DNA of 23,503 nucleotides from CAG-1031 sp964391735 (GCA_964391735.1 CAYMNF010000032.1:1-23503); one strand, 5' to 3'; numbered from the stretch's first letter, positions 1 through 7,826 are shown. Notes: generated by a model not told the origin, from the letters alone. Made by a program: numbers and translations.

Positions 1-16
1 AATTTTCATCATGCCC

Positions 17-48
17 GTTGATTTTTAGAGTAAAAAAATTTATTTTTG
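17..48 (+). promoter_or_regulatory. Bacteroidota-type promoter of the kinase-hypF-hypA operon
   Basis: A perfect -7 box TATTTTTG (41-48, consensus TAnnTTTG) lies exactly 20 nt downstream of a near-consensus -33 box GTTG (17-20). Transcription should begin only a few bases after the -7 box, while the chosen ATG is at 54, so the mRNA would have almost no 5' leader. The assignment rests on the known Bacteroides sigma factor consensus; the start point itself is inferred. Confidence 0.65.
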
Positions 49-53
49 CCACA

Positions 54-698
54 ATGATACGCAACACCCCCCTTGTCATCACCATAGGTCGGCAGTTCGG
101 CTCGGGCGGCCGTGAAATCGGGCAAGCCCTTGCCAAGCGTCTGGGCATAGAGTTCTATGACAAACGCCTGCTTGAGGAGGCCGCGCGGCATGCCGGCCTC
201 AGCGACGAAATCTTTTCGCGACATGACGAAAAGTATCCTCGCTTTATCAACGGACTGTTCTCCTTTGCACAAGGCTTTCAGCCCGTCAGCACATTTATCT
301 CACAGTCACCCGTCAGCGGCGACCGCGTGCAAGAGGCCCTGGGGGAATTCATCCGGCAATTGGGCGCGACACGCTCATGTGTCATTGTGGGGCGCACTGC
401 AGATTATGCCCTGAAGAACCACCCCAACCTGTTGAATATATTTGTGCATGCCCCCAAAGATGTATGCGCAAAACGCATAATGGAGCGTGGGGATGCTCCA
501 ACCCTTGAGCGTGCGCGTGCGCTATCCGACAAAACCAACAGGCTGCGAGCCCAATACTACAACTTCTATACCGACAAGCGCTGGGGCGACTCGGCTTCAT
601 ACGACCTTTCTCTTGACTCGTCAGCTCTTCCCGTTGAAAAGATAGTTGATATCATAGTAAATTACATTGAAATGCGTCAGGCCGCCCGGGAATGCTGA
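54..698 (+). CDS. Cytidylate kinase-like family protein
   Basis: This 214-aa protein belongs to the cytidylate-kinase-like P-loop family (Cytidylate_kin2 type), small cytosolic nucleoside monophosphate kinase relatives common in Bacteroidota and Firmicutes; the true substrate of this branch is not established. Visible motifs are the N-terminal P-loop GRQFGSGGREIG (about residues 12-23), a mid-protein VIVGRTADY motif, and a C-terminal lid-like segment with an R-x2-YYNFYT stretch followed by YDLSLDSS, all typical of the family. The frame stays open upstream to a TTG at 18, but the ATG at 54 is preferred: the protein then begins at the usual place before the first beta strand and the start follows a promoter. 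Its end overlaps hypF by 7 nt, which implies cotranscription and translational coupling. No functional link to hydrogenase maturation is known to me. Confidence 0.85.
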   Translation: MIRNTPLVITIGRQFGSGGREIGQALAKRLGIEFYDKRLLEEAARHAGLSDEIFSRHDEKYPRFINGLFSFAQGFQPVSTFISQSPVSGDRVQEALGEFIRQLGATRSCVIVGRTADYALKNHPNLLNIFVHAPKDVCAKRIMERGDAPTLERARALSDKTNRLRAQYYNFYTDKRWGDSASYDLSLDSSALPVEKIVDIIVNYIEMRQAAREC

Positions 699-2860
699 CG
701 GGGTGGCAGATTAAGATTAACGGCGTTGTACAGGGTGTTGGTTTCCGCCCGACGGTATGGCGCGTGGCGCATGAGCTCGGGGCCGTGGGCAACGTGTCAA
801 ACAATGCCTCAGGCGTACTTATCAACCTCTCCCTGCCCCCTCAAATATCACTCGAGACCTTTATCACCAGGCTAAAGGAATGCTGCCCGCCGATTGCCCG
901 CATCGACAGCATTGACATAACCCCCTCCCCTCCCGTCTCTACCCAGGAATTTACCATCATTGAGAGTGAAGAGACGGCACAAAGCCGGGTAACGGATGTC
1001 AGCCCCGATGTCGCAATCTGTCCCCGGTGTATGGCAGATGTACATGCTCAAGGGAAAAGGCATCGATACTGGCTTACCAACTGCACCCTCTGCGGCCCGA
1101 GGTTCACCATAACCCGCCGGCTGCCATACGACCGGCCGCACACCACCATGCAACGGTTTGCCATGTGCGATGAGTGCATGGCTGAGTACACCAACCCGGC
1201 CGACCGGCGTTTCCATGCCCAGCCTATCGCATGCAATCACTGCGGACCGGCATATACCGATACTCCCGAGGCGCTGGCCCGTCGGCTTCAACAGGGGGAG
1301 ATAATAATACTGAAGGGCGCCGGAGGATATAACCTGCTGTGCGATGCCACAAATGCGGCTACAGTCGAGGCCCTGAGGAGCCTGAAACACCGCCGGCGCA
1401 AACCCTTTGCCGTTATGGTGGCCGACACTGCCTCGGCTGCCGAGGTTGCATCCCTTAGCGACGCAGAATGCCGGGAGCTGCAATCATGGCGGAACACGAT
1501 CGTTATCGTTGACTCAAAAGGGATGTTGCCTGACAGCGTTGCACCGGGGCTTACCACCATCGGCATCATGCTGCCCGGCATGGCTTTTCAACACGCTCTG
1601 GCTGCATCCGCAGGCCGCCCCCTGGTGCTAACAAGTGCCAACTTCCCCGGCTCCCCAATCATCAAGGATGACGAGGAGGCTGAAAGGTATGCCCGGGCAT
1701 TCAACCTGCACCTCACCTCATATAACCGCGACATCGTCAACCGTGTGGATGACTCGGTGGTGCGAATAATTGACAAAAAACCCCGACTGTTGCGACAGGG
1801 CCGCGGATACACCCCACAGCCACTGCAAAACGTCCATAAGGGTGTTGACGGCATTATTGGCATGGGGGCCGATGTGGCCTCGCAATGGGCGTTCGGGCGT
1901 GGTAGCGACATTATCCCCTCACAGTTTATCGGGCATCTGCATACCGAGGGAGGGGAAGAATTTCTGCGCGAGTCGCTTGAAAACCTCTCCCGGCTGTACC
2001 GCCTGAAACCTCAGGTGGTGGTGACTGACCGTCACCCCGATTATGTCTCAACCTCCCTGGGAAAAGAGTTAGCTGCCCAACATGGGGCGCGCCTGCTGCA
2101 TGTTTGGCATCATCACGCCCACGCCCTTGCCGTGATGGCTGAATACAAAATCACCGAACCCACGGCAGCCTTGGTTCTTGACGGAACAGGATTGGGTGAA
2201 AACGGCACAATTTGGGGCTGCGAGTTGCTGGAGGCACGCACTGACGGGTTTTCGCGCCTGTGGCACGGCCCAAGTCTTGCAATGCCCGGCGGAGACTCGG
2301 CCGCAAAAGAACCGTGGCGAATGGCCATAAGCCTTGCAGAAAAACTTGACTTACCGCTGCCCCACGCCTTGGCTAATGAGATAGGTCAGGAGAGGTGTGA
2401 CGTAGTAAAACGCATGATAAAAAGCGGTCTTAACTCACCGATCACAACTGGAGCGGGACGCCTTTGGGACGCGATGTCTGCATGGTTAGGCCTCACCTAT
2501 TTTAACGGCTATGAGGCTGAGGCCCCGATTTTGCTGGAGGGGGTGGCAAGCCAATGGAAAGGGAACCTCCCCCGTGAGGATTCTCTGCAGGCTATATTAA
2601 ATGACCATAACGCCGACACGGCTGCACGCGCAGCTCGTTTCCACGCTCTGTTTGCAGAGGATTGTGCCCGCGCCGTGCAAGCCTGTGGCGCCGACAGGGT
2701 GATTTTGACCGGCGGGGTATTCCAAAACCGGCTTTTCACACACTTATTGATACAAAAACTTAACACCCGGGGGATAAAGCACCTAATGCCTCAAACACTC
2801 CCGGCGGGTGACGGACAGATTGCCGTCGGCCAAATATATTTTGCTGCACACAATGCATGA
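692..2860 (+). CDS. hypF: Carbamoyltransferase HypF, [NiFe]-hydrogenase maturation
   Basis: HypF uses carbamoyl phosphate and ATP to make a carbamoyl-adenylate and passes the carbamoyl group to HypE, where it becomes the cyanide ligands of the [NiFe] site. At 722 aa it is close to the usual length (about 750). Domains in order: acylphosphatase (residues 1-90, VQGVGFRP with Arg19), two zinc fingers (C110/C113/C131/C134 and C159/C162/C181/C184), a YrdC-like domain (about 195-380, KHRRRKPFAVMV and LTSAN), and a Kae1-like carbamoyltransferase domain (about 385-722, HHHAHALAVMAE, LDGTGLGENG and LTGGVFQNRL). All key motifs look intact. It starts inside the last codons of the upstream kinase gene (7-nt overlap) and its end overlaps hypA by 8 nt, so the three genes form a tight operon. 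No hydrogenase structural gene is in the window. Confidence 0.95.
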   Translation: MLTGWQIKINGVVQGVGFRPTVWRVAHELGAVGNVSNNASGVLINLSLPPQISLETFITRLKECCPPIARIDSIDITPSPPVSTQEFTIIESEETAQSRVTDVSPDVAICPRCMADVHAQGKRHRYWLTNCTLCGPRFTITRRLPYDRPHTTMQRFAMCDECMAEYTNPADRRFHAQPIACNHCGPAYTDTPEALARRLQQGEIIILKGAGGYNLLCDATNAATVEALRSLKHRRRKPFAVMVADTASAAEVASLSDAECRELQSWRNTIVIVDSKGMLPDSVAPGLTTIGIMLPGMAFQHALAASAGRPLVLTSANFPGSPIIKDDEEAERYARAFNLHLTSYNRDIVNRVDDSVVRIIDKKPRLLRQGRGYTPQPLQNVHKGVDGIIGMGADVASQWAFGRGSDIIPSQFIGHLHTEGGEEFLRESLENLSRLYRLKPQVVVTDRHPDYVSTSLGKELAAQHGARLLHVWHHHAHALAVMAEYKITEPTAALVLDGTGLGENGTIWGCELLEARTDGFSRLWHGPSLAMPGGDSAAKEPWRMAISLAEKLDLPLPHALANEIGQERCDVVKRMIKSGLNSPITTGAGRLWDAMSAWLGLTYFNGYEAEAPILLEGVASQWKGNLPREDSLQAILNDHNADTAARAARFHALFAEDCARAVQACGADRVILTGGVFQNRLFTHLLIQKLNTRGIKHLMPQTLPAGDGQIAVGQIYFAAHNA

Positions 2861-3245
2861 ACTATCACTTGCCGCCTCTGTGGCGGAGATCATAAAGCCA
2901 ATAGTATCTCAACAACCCAACGACACCATCCTTTCGGCCGTTGAGGTTGAGGTGGGGACATTGGCAGGGGTTGAAATTGACACCTTCACCACGGCCCTGC
3001 ACACCGTTTTGCAGGCTGAGGGGTTCACGCAAGCGCGGGTAGACATAACTGTAATACCCGGCGAGGCTACCTGTCTGGATTGCGAGACAACCTTCAAAAC
3101 CGAACGGCGCAATGCCATCTGCCCTAAATGCGGGTCGGGCAAGTGCCTGACAGCCCGAGGCACCGAGCTGCGGGTCAGCGGCTTACGGTTTAAGACTCTT
3201 GAGGCGGATTTGAAGCGCATCCCCCGCTACCGGATGATGGATTGA
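2853..3245 (+). CDS. hypA: Hydrogenase nickel-insertion protein HypA with a C-terminal extension
   Basis: HypA is a small metallochaperone that with HypB delivers nickel to the hydrogenase large subunit (and to urease in some bacteria). The ATG at 2853 gives the family N-terminus MHELS, whose His2 and Glu3 belong to the nickel site; an in-frame start at 2808 lies inside hypF and is rejected. The zinc domain carries C74-x2-C77 and C90-x2-C93, with an extra Cys98. Family members usually end soon after the final ELRV-type strand (about 113-118 aa). This one runs to 130 aa, and the last 20 residues are encoded entirely inside the 3' end of tilS on the opposite strand. Either a lost stop codon or an advancing tilS end could explain this. 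It overlaps hypF by 8 nt, so it is cotranscribed. Confidence 0.93.
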   Translation: MHELSLAASVAEIIKPIVSQQPNDTILSAVEVEVGTLAGVEIDTFTTALHTVLQAEGFTQARVDITVIPGEATCLDCETTFKTERRNAICPKCGSGKCLTARGTELRVSGLRFKTLEADLKRIPRYRMMD

Positions 3246-4364
3246 GGTGCGCAAGCCGGGGACCCACAGCACCTCACCGTTGAAGGTGAGTACCCGCAGC
3301 TGTTTTTTGTCGTTCAAGGAGAGGTGCGCATCAGAGACGATGTCACTTACCAGCCGACTATGGCCACCCATGCCGAAGGGCTTGATGCGGTCACCGTGCC
3401 TCCAGGGGCGCAACTCCCACACACCGGGCATATCAGCCACCGACGCATCAACCCACAGGGTCCACGCATCTCGATTTGGCCTGAAATCCTTTGAGGGTAT
3501 GCGGGTTACCTCAAGGGGCAAATCGCTCAAAAACCCGCTGAACGTGTTTTCTTCATCCTCCCGCAGTGGCAACAGCTCGCCACGATTCACAATCCATTTG
3601 CTTCCTGATGTATCGGTAAATATCCGCCCCGAGACATTTCTTTTTATTGCCTGTTCAATATCGGTGGACACAGAGGGGTTGAAACCCTTTGCGCGAATTG
3701 TCCGCCATAGGTCCCCGGACCCCTCAAGGCGGTCATCCTCCTCTGCCAAAATTTGCATCGAGCGTAACACGCCGTCCAAGGCTCCCGGCGATACCTGTCT
3801 AAGCGCCGGCAAAACGAAGTGCCGAATGCGGTTGCGGGTGTAACTGTCCTCCGCGTTGCTTGAGTCTTCAATATGGCTCAGGCCCTCCCGCTCCAAAAGG
3901 GCCTCAATGTCACTGCGCCACATCCCTAACAATGGTCGCTCAATAGCCCCGCGCAGTCGGCGCATTCCGCGCAGCCCGTGGGTGCCCGACCCGCGTATCA
4001 GATTCAGAAAAAACGTCTCAATTTGGTCATCGCGATTGTGCCCTACAGCAATGGTTTGGGCACCTACTTCTGCCCGCAACTCCTCAAACCACCCATATCG
4101 CAGTCGGCGGCAGGCCATTTCTATCGACTCTCCGGCAGCTTTGGCCTCCTCACGGGCATCGAATCTTTTTACTCGCAACGGGACCTGTAGCCGCAGGCAC
4201 AGATCCTTGACAAAGGCCTGATCGCGGTCGCTCTCCTCTCCTCGCAGCCCAAAGTTGCAATGCGCGGCTATGCATTGTCGCCCCTCTTGCAACAGGGTCC
4301 ACAAAAGGGCAACGGAGTCAGCGCCCCCACTTACCGCAACAATCGTTAGCCGGTCAGCAGACAT
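3183..4364 (-). CDS. tilS: tRNA(Ile)-lysidine synthetase TilS
   Basis: TilS modifies C34 of the CAU-anticodon tRNA(Ile) to lysidine using ATP and lysine, which lets it read AUA; it is essential in most bacteria. The PP-loop SGGADS is at residues 12-17, followed by GHNRDDQIETFFLNL and RGSG typical of the N-type ATP pyrophosphatase fold. The C-terminal domain of about 70 residues starts at GDRIKPFGM (about 324) and ends in the usual way. The ATG at 4364 gives 393 aa and begins 7 nt after the stop of the PD40 gene. The frame is open to 4433, but that would add 23 unconserved-looking residues overlapping the upstream gene. It is the last gene of a leftward glmS operon. Its final 63 bp overlap the end of hypA on the opposite strand, so read-through from either side would be antisense. 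Confidence 0.94.
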   Translation of the reverse strand: MSADRLTIVAVSGGADSVALLWTLLQEGRQCIAAHCNFGLRGEESDRDQAFVKDLCLRLQVPLRVKRFDAREEAKAAGESIEMACRRLRYGWFEELRAEVGAQTIAVGHNRDDQIETFFLNLIRGSGTHGLRGMRRLRGAIERPLLGMWRSDIEALLEREGLSHIEDSSNAEDSYTRNRIRHFVLPALRQVSPGALDGVLRSMQILAEEDDRLEGSGDLWRTIRAKGFNPSVSTDIEQAIKRNVSGRIFTDTSGSKWIVNRGELLPLREDEENTFSGFLSDLPLEVTRIPSKDFRPNRDAWTLWVDASVADMPGVWELRPWRHGDRIKPFGMGGHSRLVSDIVSDAHLSLNDKKQLRVLTFNGEVLWVPGLRTSIHHPVAGDALQIRLKSLKP

Positions 4365-4371
4365 CACTGTG

Positions 4372-5652
4372 TTACTGGATAGCGCGAATGGCCGCATTTC
4401 GGGCCTGCCGCAACGCCCGGCGTTCATTCTCAAGCCCCTGCTCAGCCTTCAGCAGCCTGTCGGCTACATCCTTGTCGGTGACATATTGGCGGCGCAGGGC
4501 CTCGACCTCCCGTTGGCGTTCATTGAACGAGTCCAACGTCTCACGCCACCGCCTCACTGCCGTCTTGGCCACAGTCGTTTCTTCAAGATACTCCGACTCA
4601 ATACGCCGCCCGTCAGGCAGCACAATTGCCTCGCTGAGTTCAGGGTCCTCATGCGGGAAAGGCACGGTTATCTCAACGTCCTCCATGTCCACAATACGGG
4701 TTTGCTCCTCCGGCAAATCACCTCTTGCCACAGCGAGCAGGTCCGGGTCGTCGGCCGGGTGATTGATGCGGGTCTCTCCCGGCAACTTGTAGCGGAATAT
4801 CGCCACGCTGTCAGGCCTCTCAGCCATCCCGCGGTCGGTAACCCACCACCCCTCGCCATTGGCCTCGTCAACAGCCAAAAGGAAGTCATTGGCCGGCGAA
4901 TTGAAGGGCATACCCATGTTCAGGGGACGTAAAAACTCCCCGCTCACTGGGTCGCAACGCGTCATGAAAATATCAAGCCCGCCCAAGGACTGCGGTCCAT
5001 CGGCACCAAAATACAATGTAACGCCGTCCTGCATCACAAAAGGTGTTGTGATGGTGGAGCCCACTTGCTCATCGGGGAACAACGACTTCAGCGTGACAAA
5101 CTGCTCAGGGGCATCCCACCGGCCGTCAGACAGCTCGCGCGACACCATCAGGGCTGCACCCTCCCCTTCACTGTCATCCCACAGCACGGTACGGCCGTTG
5201 GGATACAAGTAAGCTGAGTTTTGCACATTGTCACTCTCAGGGGGCAACGGTATACCTAACTCCCTGAAAGTAATATCGTCAAGGAAAAGCGTGGATCCCA
5301 ATTTTTGGTTCAAGAAGGGGGCTACTGCAGTGACATCAACTATATAGCGTTCCAGGATTTCAACCTCCTGGACCCTGTCAAGCATATTTATCCCCATCAG
5401 GGCGCGGGTGCGCAAATCATCGGGAGAGGGCAACGTGTCAGCAGCCCCGGCATTGAAAACCTTGGCATACTGGTCGGCCAGATTCAATGCGTCGTTGAAC
5501 CGATATTCCTCAATTGCCCTGAGCGTCTCCGCCGCTTTCTGCGCCGGGTTGACTGCGGGTTTAGCGGCTTCTTTGGCACCCTTGGGGGGCGCGGCAAACA
5601 AAGGCATCGTCAACGCCACCATCAACGCCAATGCCCATCCCCTTGCTTTCAT
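4372..5652 (-). CDS. Exported PD40 (WD40-like beta-propeller) protein of unknown function
   Basis: A 426-aa protein with a signal peptide (about residues 1-20, cleavage near FA/AP), so probably periplasmic. An Ala/Lys-rich linker is followed by a short helical, TPR-like stretch (about 38-66). Three PD40-type propeller repeats follow at about 145-188, 202-247 and 255-288; the clearest reads YFGADGPQSLGGLDIFMT, the form seen in Bacteroidota OmpA/PD40 proteins. The C-terminus (about 360-426) is rich in Glu, Arg and Gln and looks like a coiled coil. No OmpA peptidoglycan-binding domain follows, unlike many PD40 fusions. It lies 21 nt after glmS and 7 nt before tilS, so it is the middle gene of that operon. 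The gap before it holds a perfect 12-bp palindrome touching the start codon. Role unknown; an envelope scaffold is only a guess. Confidence 0.8.
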   Translation of the reverse strand: MKARGWALALMVALTMPLFAAPPKGAKEAAKPAVNPAQKAAETLRAIEEYRFNDALNLADQYAKVFNAGAADTLPSPDDLRTRALMGINMLDRVQEVEILERYIVDVTAVAPFLNQKLGSTLFLDDITFRELGIPLPPESDNVQNSAYLYPNGRTVLWDDSEGEGAALMVSRELSDGRWDAPEQFVTLKSLFPDEQVGSTITTPFVMQDGVTLYFGADGPQSLGGLDIFMTRCDPVSGEFLRPLNMGMPFNSPANDFLLAVDEANGEGWWVTDRGMAERPDSVAIFRYKLPGETRINHPADDPDLLAVARGDLPEEQTRIVDMEDVEITVPFPHEDPELSEAIVLPDGRRIESEYLEETTVAKTAVRRWRETLDSFNERQREVEALRRQYVTDKDVADRLLKAEQGLENERRALRQARNAAIRAIQ

Positions 5653-5664
5653 AGATACGTATCT
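5653..5664. repeat. 12-bp perfect palindrome abutting the PD40 gene start
   Basis: AGATACGTATCT is a perfect dyad in the 21-nt gap between the glmS stop and the PD40 start codon, directly against the ATG. It could be a protein-binding site or a small stem occluding the start codon. Chance occurrence is not excluded for so short a dyad. Confidence 0.4.
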
Positions 5665-5673
5665 GCCGGGTCC

Positions 5674-7521
5674 TTATTCTACAGTAACTGATTTTGCCAA
5701 ATTGCGCGGCTGGTCAACATCGCACCCTTTATTGCGCGCGATGTAATAGGCCAACAATTGCAGGGGCACCGATGTAACAATCGGTGTCAGGCACTCGCTG
5801 ACCTTGGGAACCTCCAGGCAGTAGTCTGCCAACTGGGCCATGGCGGTGTTGCCGTGGTTTATGATGGCGATGACGTGGCCGCCACGGCTCTTAACCTGCT
5901 GCACGTTGCTCACAATCTTCTCATACAGCGAATCTGACGGAGCGATAATCACCGTGGGCATGTCATGGTCAATAAGCGCAATGGGGCCATGCTTCATCTC
6001 GGCAGCGGGATAACCCTCAGCGTGGATATAGCTGATCTCCTTAAGCTTGAGGGCCCCCTCAAGCGCGGTGGGGTAATTGTATCCGCGACCGAGATACAAG
6101 AAGTTATGCGCGTAGGTGAATATGCGGCTCAGATCACGTATCTGACCGTCAAGTTTCAGCAACTCCTTGATAATCTCGGGGATACGCATCAGCTCCCCGG
6201 CAACCTTCTGTACTTGAGCCTGCGAGATGGTGCCGCGCAACTGGCCCATGCACAGGGCCAACAGTGTCAATACCGTCACCTGGCCGGTAAAGGCCTTGGT
6301 AGAGGCCACACCAATCTCGGGGCCAACATGGATATATGTACCTGAGTCGGTATTGCGCGGAATCGACGCGCCCACAACATTACATATGCCATATACAAAG
6401 GCACCCTTCTCACGGGCGAGCTGTATGGCTGCCAAGGTGTCGGCCGTTTCGCCACTCTGGGAAATTGCAATCACAACATCCTTGTCACAGATGCAGGGAT
6501 TACTGTACCGGAATTCTGATGCATACTCAACCTCAACGGGCAGGTTGCATATATCCTGTATCAGGCGTTTGCCTATCAAGGCTGCGTGCCATGATGTACC
6601 GCACGCAACGATAACCACGCGCCCGGCATTGATAAACCGTTCCTTATTCTCAACCACGCCTGAGAGCACCACGCGCTTGCCGTCGTCCACGATGCGGCCG
6701 CGTATGCAGTCGCGCAACGTGTCGGGCTGCTCAAAAATCTCCTTGAGCATAAAGGTGTCATATCCGCCCTTCTCAAGTTGCTCAACCGACAGACGCAGGG
6801 TCTGCACATCCAGTTCGGGGTGTGAGTCGTCATCCATTGAAATAAGTTCGGGGGGCAGCCCGCGGCGTATTATCGCCATCTCATTGTCGCGCAGATACAC
6901 AACCTTGTCGGTATATCCCACAATAGGGGTGGCATCTGAGGCTATAAAGGTCTCATCCTTGCCCAAACCTATCACCAGAGGGCTTGAGCGGCGGGCAACC
7001 ACCATCAGGTCAGGATTGCCACGCTCGATAACAGCGATGGCGTAGGCACCGACAACCTCCTTCAACGCGCCGCGAACGGCCTCGGCCAGGGAGCAGTCAT
7101 TCTGCTTGCGCACATAATCGACCAACTGTATCAATACCTCGGTATCCGTCTCGCTCTTGAAGACATATCCGTTGGCAATCAGAGCGTCGCGCAACACGGC
7201 ATAGTTCTCGATGGTGCCATTGTGCACAATGGCCAAAGTATTATCATTGTTAACCTGCGGGTGTGCATTGATGTCATTGGGGACACCGTGGGTGGCCCAA
7301 CGCGTATGTGCGATTCCAAGGGTGCCGTCAATGGGTTTGCCGGCTACCAATTCCTCCAGGTTCGATACCTTTCCGCGGCTCTTGTAGACATGCATATTGC
7401 CGTCATTATCCTCAATGGCTACACCTGAGCTGTCATACCCACGGTACTCCAAACGGTGCAGTCCGCCAATCAGAATATTGTAAGCTTGCCTGTTACCTAA
7501 GTATCCTACTATTCCACACAT
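5674..7521 (-). CDS. glmS: Glutamine-fructose-6-phosphate aminotransferase (isomerizing) GlmS
   Basis: GlmS converts fructose-6-phosphate and glutamine to glucosamine-6-phosphate, the committed step towards UDP-GlcNAc for peptidoglycan and LPS. At 615 aa it is full length. The N-terminus MCGIVGYLG supplies the catalytic Cys2 of the Ntn glutaminase domain, with HTRWATHG at 72-79 and HNGTIEN near 100. Two SIS sugar-isomerase domains follow, with CGTSWHA (307-313) and SQSGETADT (354-362). The C-terminus is KSVTVE, as expected. It heads an operon with the PD40 gene and tilS. A TAnnTTTG promoter about 100 nt upstream gives a leader of roughly 94 nt containing a perfect AT-rich palindrome, which suggests regulation; no glmS ribozyme core was recognised. 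Confidence 0.97.
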   Translation of the reverse strand: MCGIVGYLGNRQAYNILIGGLHRLEYRGYDSSGVAIEDNDGNMHVYKSRGKVSNLEELVAGKPIDGTLGIAHTRWATHGVPNDINAHPQVNNDNTLAIVHNGTIENYAVLRDALIANGYVFKSETDTEVLIQLVDYVRKQNDCSLAEAVRGALKEVVGAYAIAVIERGNPDLMVVARRSSPLVIGLGKDETFIASDATPIVGYTDKVVYLRDNEMAIIRRGLPPELISMDDDSHPELDVQTLRLSVEQLEKGGYDTFMLKEIFEQPDTLRDCIRGRIVDDGKRVVLSGVVENKERFINAGRVVIVACGTSWHAALIGKRLIQDICNLPVEVEYASEFRYSNPCICDKDVVIAISQSGETADTLAAIQLAREKGAFVYGICNVVGASIPRNTDSGTYIHVGPEIGVASTKAFTGQVTVLTLLALCMGQLRGTISQAQVQKVAGELMRIPEIIKELLKLDGQIRDLSRIFTYAHNFLYLGRGYNYPTALEGALKLKEISYIHAEGYPAAEMKHGPIALIDHDMPTVIIAPSDSLYEKIVSNVQQVKSRGGHVIAIINHGNTAMAQLADYCLEVPKVSECLTPIVTSVPLQLLAYYIARNKGCDVDQPRNLAKSVTVE

Positions 7522-7593
7522 ATCTAATGTTTTACTCTTATCTACTTAATTTACAACCCCTTACGGGCCGATTAACAATCTTACCTCAGATGC

Positions 7594-7610
7594 ATTGTTT
7601 TCAAAACAAT
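7594..7610. repeat. 17-bp perfect AT-rich palindrome in the glmS leader
   Basis: Two 8-bp arms, ATTGTTTT and AAAACAAT, flank one central base. On the minus strand the element begins about 10 nt after the glmS -7 box, roughly +5 to +22 of the predicted transcript. This suits an operator that blocks initiation or escape, or a 5' RNA stem. With a 1-nt loop and AT-rich arms, a DNA-binding site seems more likely than a stable RNA hairpin. The binding protein is unknown. Confidence 0.5.
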
Positions 7611-7620
7611 ATAAGGTGTG

Positions 7621-7654
7621 CAAAATTACCAAATTTTTATGATTTATCGGCAAT
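7621..7654 (-). promoter_or_regulatory. glmS promoter
   Basis: The minus strand carries a perfect -7 box TAATTTTG (7628 down to 7621). The best -33 candidate is a poor ATTG (7654-7651), 22 nt upstream instead of 20. The start point would be near 7615, leaving about 94 nt of leader before the glmS ATG at 7521. Confidence 0.55.
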
Positions 7655-7705
7655 ATCTAACAGATTTTAATTGTTCTTAACAACTACCTGTCATGATTCT
7701 CCGCT

Positions 7706-7778
7706 ATGACGAAACCCCGGCGCAACCCTCCTGCGAAAGCCCCGCTCGCCCCCCTTAGGCGCGGGTTGCCCGCGGGGC
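7706..7778. repeat. GC-rich fold-back patch between the glmS and lipoprotein promoters
   Basis: This GC-rich block sits in an otherwise AT-rich intergenic region of about 305 bp (7522-7826). It has three overlapping complementary pairs: GCCCCGC (7739-7745) with GCGGGGC (7772-7778); GCAACCC (7722-7728) with GGGTTGC (7763-7769); and a tight hairpin GCGGG/CCCGC (7761-7765, 7769-7773; loop TTG). The pairings compete, so only one fold can form at a time. A 65-codon open frame from the ATG at 7706 is Pro/Arg-rich at its start and runs into the lipoprotein gene; I regard it as a by-product. The block may be a small interspersed repeat or a leftover fragment. It ends just before the next -33 box. Confidence 0.45.
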
Positions 7779-7779
7779 G

Positions 7780-7811
7780 TTTGGCAGTCAGCCAAATTTT
7801 TACTTTATTTG
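7780..7811 (+). promoter_or_regulatory. Promoter of the lipoprotein/LtaS-like/PAP2 cluster
   Basis: A perfect -33 TTTG (7780-7783) is followed after exactly 20 nt by the -7 box TTTATTTG (7804-7811), one mismatch from TAnnTTTG. Predicted transcription starts about 10 nt before the ATG at 7827. It is divergent from the glmS promoter, with the GC-rich fold-back patch between them. Confidence 0.65.
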
Positions 7812-7826
7812 CAAAAATTGAGTGCA

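Noticed and set aside
3247..3843. Plus-strand 198-codon open frame opposite tilS
   Set aside because: It is an antisense shadow; the minus-strand tilS frame has all TilS motifs.
4364..4433. Longer tilS start at 4433
   Set aside because: It would overlap the PD40 gene end and add 23 residues before the usual N-terminus; ATG 4364 follows the PD40 stop by 7 nt.
7522..7620. glmS ribozyme/riboswitch in the glmS leader
   Set aside because: The leader is under 100 nt and I could not see the conserved ribozyme core; the class is typical of Firmicutes.
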